Program-made: the position numbers and the translations under genes
Notes under the pieces: model-generated
Told to the model about the DNA's origin: nothing
Database searches by the model: none
Seen by the model: the letters and a program-made list of their open reading frames with translations, nothing else
Shown here: piece after piece, positions 6,508 to 7,358 of the stretch
Numbering within the stretch: the first letter of the stretch is position 1
Layout of the letters: each line of letters opens with the position of its first letter
Assembly: GCA_030613745.1 (NCBI GenBank)
Contig: JAUWLK010000131.1
Location: 1-7,358, forward strand
Reading direction: 5' to 3'
Length of the DNA: 7,358 nt
Source of the DNA: Flavobacteriaceae bacterium
GTDB lineage: Bacteria; Bacteroidota; Bacteroidia; Flavobacteriales; Flavobacteriaceae

Positions 6508-6568
6508 TTAATGGTATTTTTATACTCTTAAAAATATGGTTATTCATAACCACTCAAAAAACCATTAA
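6508..6568. repeat. Inverted repeats between the two miniprotein genes
   Basis: An 8-bp pair, TTAATGGT (6508-6515) / ACCATTAA (6561-6568), encloses a smaller 6-bp hairpin, TGGTTA (6537-6542) / TAACCA (6547-6552), with a 4-base loop (TTCA). The structure fills most of the 108-base gap and ends 19 bases before the second miniprotein start. There is no T-run, so a terminator is unlikely; an mRNA-processing or translation-control structure is possible, but chance is not excluded in AT-rich DNA. Confidence 0.35.
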
Positions 6569-6587
6569 TACTAATCAATATAAAAAA

Positions 6588-6755
6588 ATGAAAGAATATA
6601 AAATCATCAAACAAACCGGAACAGCAATTAAATCACAACAAAATTTTGAAGATTTAATAAATAGTTATGCTAAAATGGACTGGAAATTAATAAATATGTT
6701 AACTCATAGAGGAATTTTAAAAGCTGTAATTGAAAGAGATAAGAAGGAAGAATAA
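6588..6755 (+). CDS. DUF4177-like miniprotein, second tandem copy (55 aa)
   Basis: ATG 6588 to TAA 6755. The 55-residue product begins MKEYKIIKQTG and ends LKAVIERDKKEE; its first seven residues are identical to those of the copy at 6315, and the C-terminal (V)I-x-ERDK pattern is shared, but the middle is diverged: the usual EGWE motif is KMDWKL (29-34), and the loop before the last strand is shorter. The bases around the starts are identical over 24 positions (6311-6334 and 6584-6607), indicating tandem duplication or selection on the translation start. No signal peptide or membrane segment. Function unknown; the two may form a heteromer with each other or act with the SPFH protein, which is only inference from adjacency. 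Confidence 0.8.
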   Translation: MKEYKIIKQTGTAIKSQQNFEDLINSYAKMDWKLINMLTHRGILKAVIERDKKEE

Positions 6756-6791
6756 TTATTTTTTGACATAGATTAAAAGATTGTAGAATAG

Positions 6792-7327
6792 ATGAAAATT
6801 TTTAAAGAAACACAACGCTTTAATCAGTGGTGGCTTATTACAATTGAAATAATTGTGTTATTGTTGGTAGTTTATGATTTTTTTAAAGAATTTAAACAGA
6901 TAAATACAGCTTATGGTAATAAATCAATTGCAATTTTAGTAGTAAGTGTAATATTTGTTGTTTTGATAATTTTTTTTATACATTCCTTAAAATTAAAAAC
7001 ACGAATAGATGAAAAAGGTGTTTCGTATCAATTTTTCCCTGTTCATTTAAAGACTAGAATTATATTATGGACTGATCTATCAAAATGTTATGTGCGTAAG
7101 TATTCTCCAATTGTAGAATATGGAGGTTGGGGTATAAGAGTTTAGGCAAAAAAGGATTAGTAGGCTTTAGTAAAGGTAAGGCGTATAATATTAGAGGGAA
7201 TATGGGAATTCAATTAGAATTTAAAGATGGAACTAGATTGTTAATTGGTACTCAAAACTCTGAAAAAGCAAAATTTACGATAAATAATTATATCCATAAA
7301 ATGAATAATAATAATTCTTTTGGATAA
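6792..7327 (+). pseudogene. Two-transmembrane protein gene interrupted by a frameshift near 7140
   Basis: The first frame (6792-7145, 117 residues) encodes MKIFKETQRFNQWW, two hydrophobic segments (about 15-30 and 45-64) and a cytosolic part with YQFFPVHLKTRIILW, CYVRKYSP and EYGGWGIR, then stops at TAG 7143-7145 right after Arg116-Val117. The continuation lies in the -1 frame: from about 7139 it reads SLGKKGLVGFSKGKAYN, then GNMGIQLEFKDGTRLLIGTQ and stops at TAA 7325-7327. I recall related intact proteins in which YGGWGIR leads directly into a KGKAYNVSGN-like segment and an LIGTQ end, possibly the DUF6141 family (not verified). The downstream frame has no proper start (only a TTG at 7127). 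One base is thus missing, or a sequencing error or recoding event exists. An A-AAA-AAG heptamer lies only after the stop, so classical slippage there cannot bypass it. Confidence 0.7.
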
Positions 7328-7341
7328 TTATTAGAATTAAA

Positions 7342-7358
7342 ATGGCAAAGAAAAAGGC
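7342..7358 (+). CDS. Start of a downstream gene (MAKKKA...), possibly an Arc-type DNA-binding protein
   Basis: ATG at 7342 is preceded by an A/T-rich leader and lies 14 bases after the stop of the previous gene. Only five full codons and two bases of a sixth are inside the window: Met-Ala-Lys-Lys-Lys-Ala. In Bacteroidota, genes near this type of SPFH cluster often encode small Arc-family ribbon-helix-helix proteins beginning MAKKKAFALR (from memory); the visible residues fit this but are far too few to prove it. Confidence 0.4.

Noticed and set aside
6767..6793. TTGACA ... TAGAAT, a sigma70-like promoter before the gene at 6792
   Set aside because: The spacer is only 15 bases, the -10-like part almost touches the start codon, and Bacteroidota do not use this consensus.
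7146..7156. A-AAA-AAG slippery heptamer for programmed -1 frameshifting in the split gene
   Set aside because: It lies downstream of the in-frame TAG at 7143-7145, so ribosomes in the first frame would stop before reaching it.

Overview
The window looks like a piece of a chromosome from a low-GC member of Bacteroidota, most likely a marine-type Flavobacteriia. The support is: very AT-rich DNA, no Shine-Dalgarno sequences but A/T-rich leaders before the start codons, promoters that fit the Bacteroidota pattern TTTG-N20-TAnnTTTG, and protein sequences typical of that group (HtpG, the porin/P-II/AmtB operon, the SPFH/DUF4177 cluster). No rRNA, tRNA, CRISPR array, insertion sequence or phage gene was recognised.

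Layout. (1) 1-834, plus strand: the 3' part of htpG (Hsp90 chaperone), followed by a strong 12-bp-stem terminator at 863-890 that can also stop the convergent gene. (2) 948-2700, minus strand: two separately spaced genes for exported hydrolases, a VanX-type D-Ala-D-Ala dipeptidase and an S1/P1-type zinc nuclease. (3) 2784-5157, minus strand: a compact three-gene nitrogen operon transcribed in the order outer-membrane porin (TorF-like), P-II signalling protein, AmtB ammonium transporter, with gaps of only 21 and 25 bases and a terminator at the end. P-II is expected to gate AmtB, while the porin may carry small solutes across the outer membrane. The P-II T-loop is unusual: the site equivalent to the uridylylated Tyr51 is Phe and the Gln39 equivalent is Glu. 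(4) 5158-5424: a divergent control region with two oppositely oriented promoters of identical geometry, nested inverted repeats and recurring G-runs.

(5) 5425-7358, plus strand: a cluster of an SPFH/Band-7 membrane protein, two tandem DUF4177-like miniproteins (54 and 55 residues) whose first 24 bases are identical, a two-transmembrane protein interrupted by a frameshift near 7140, and the first codons (MAKKKA) of a gene that may encode an Arc/ribbon-helix-helix protein. This cluster is the least understood part of the window and the best candidate for an undescribed membrane-associated system. No mechanism can be read from the sequence alone.
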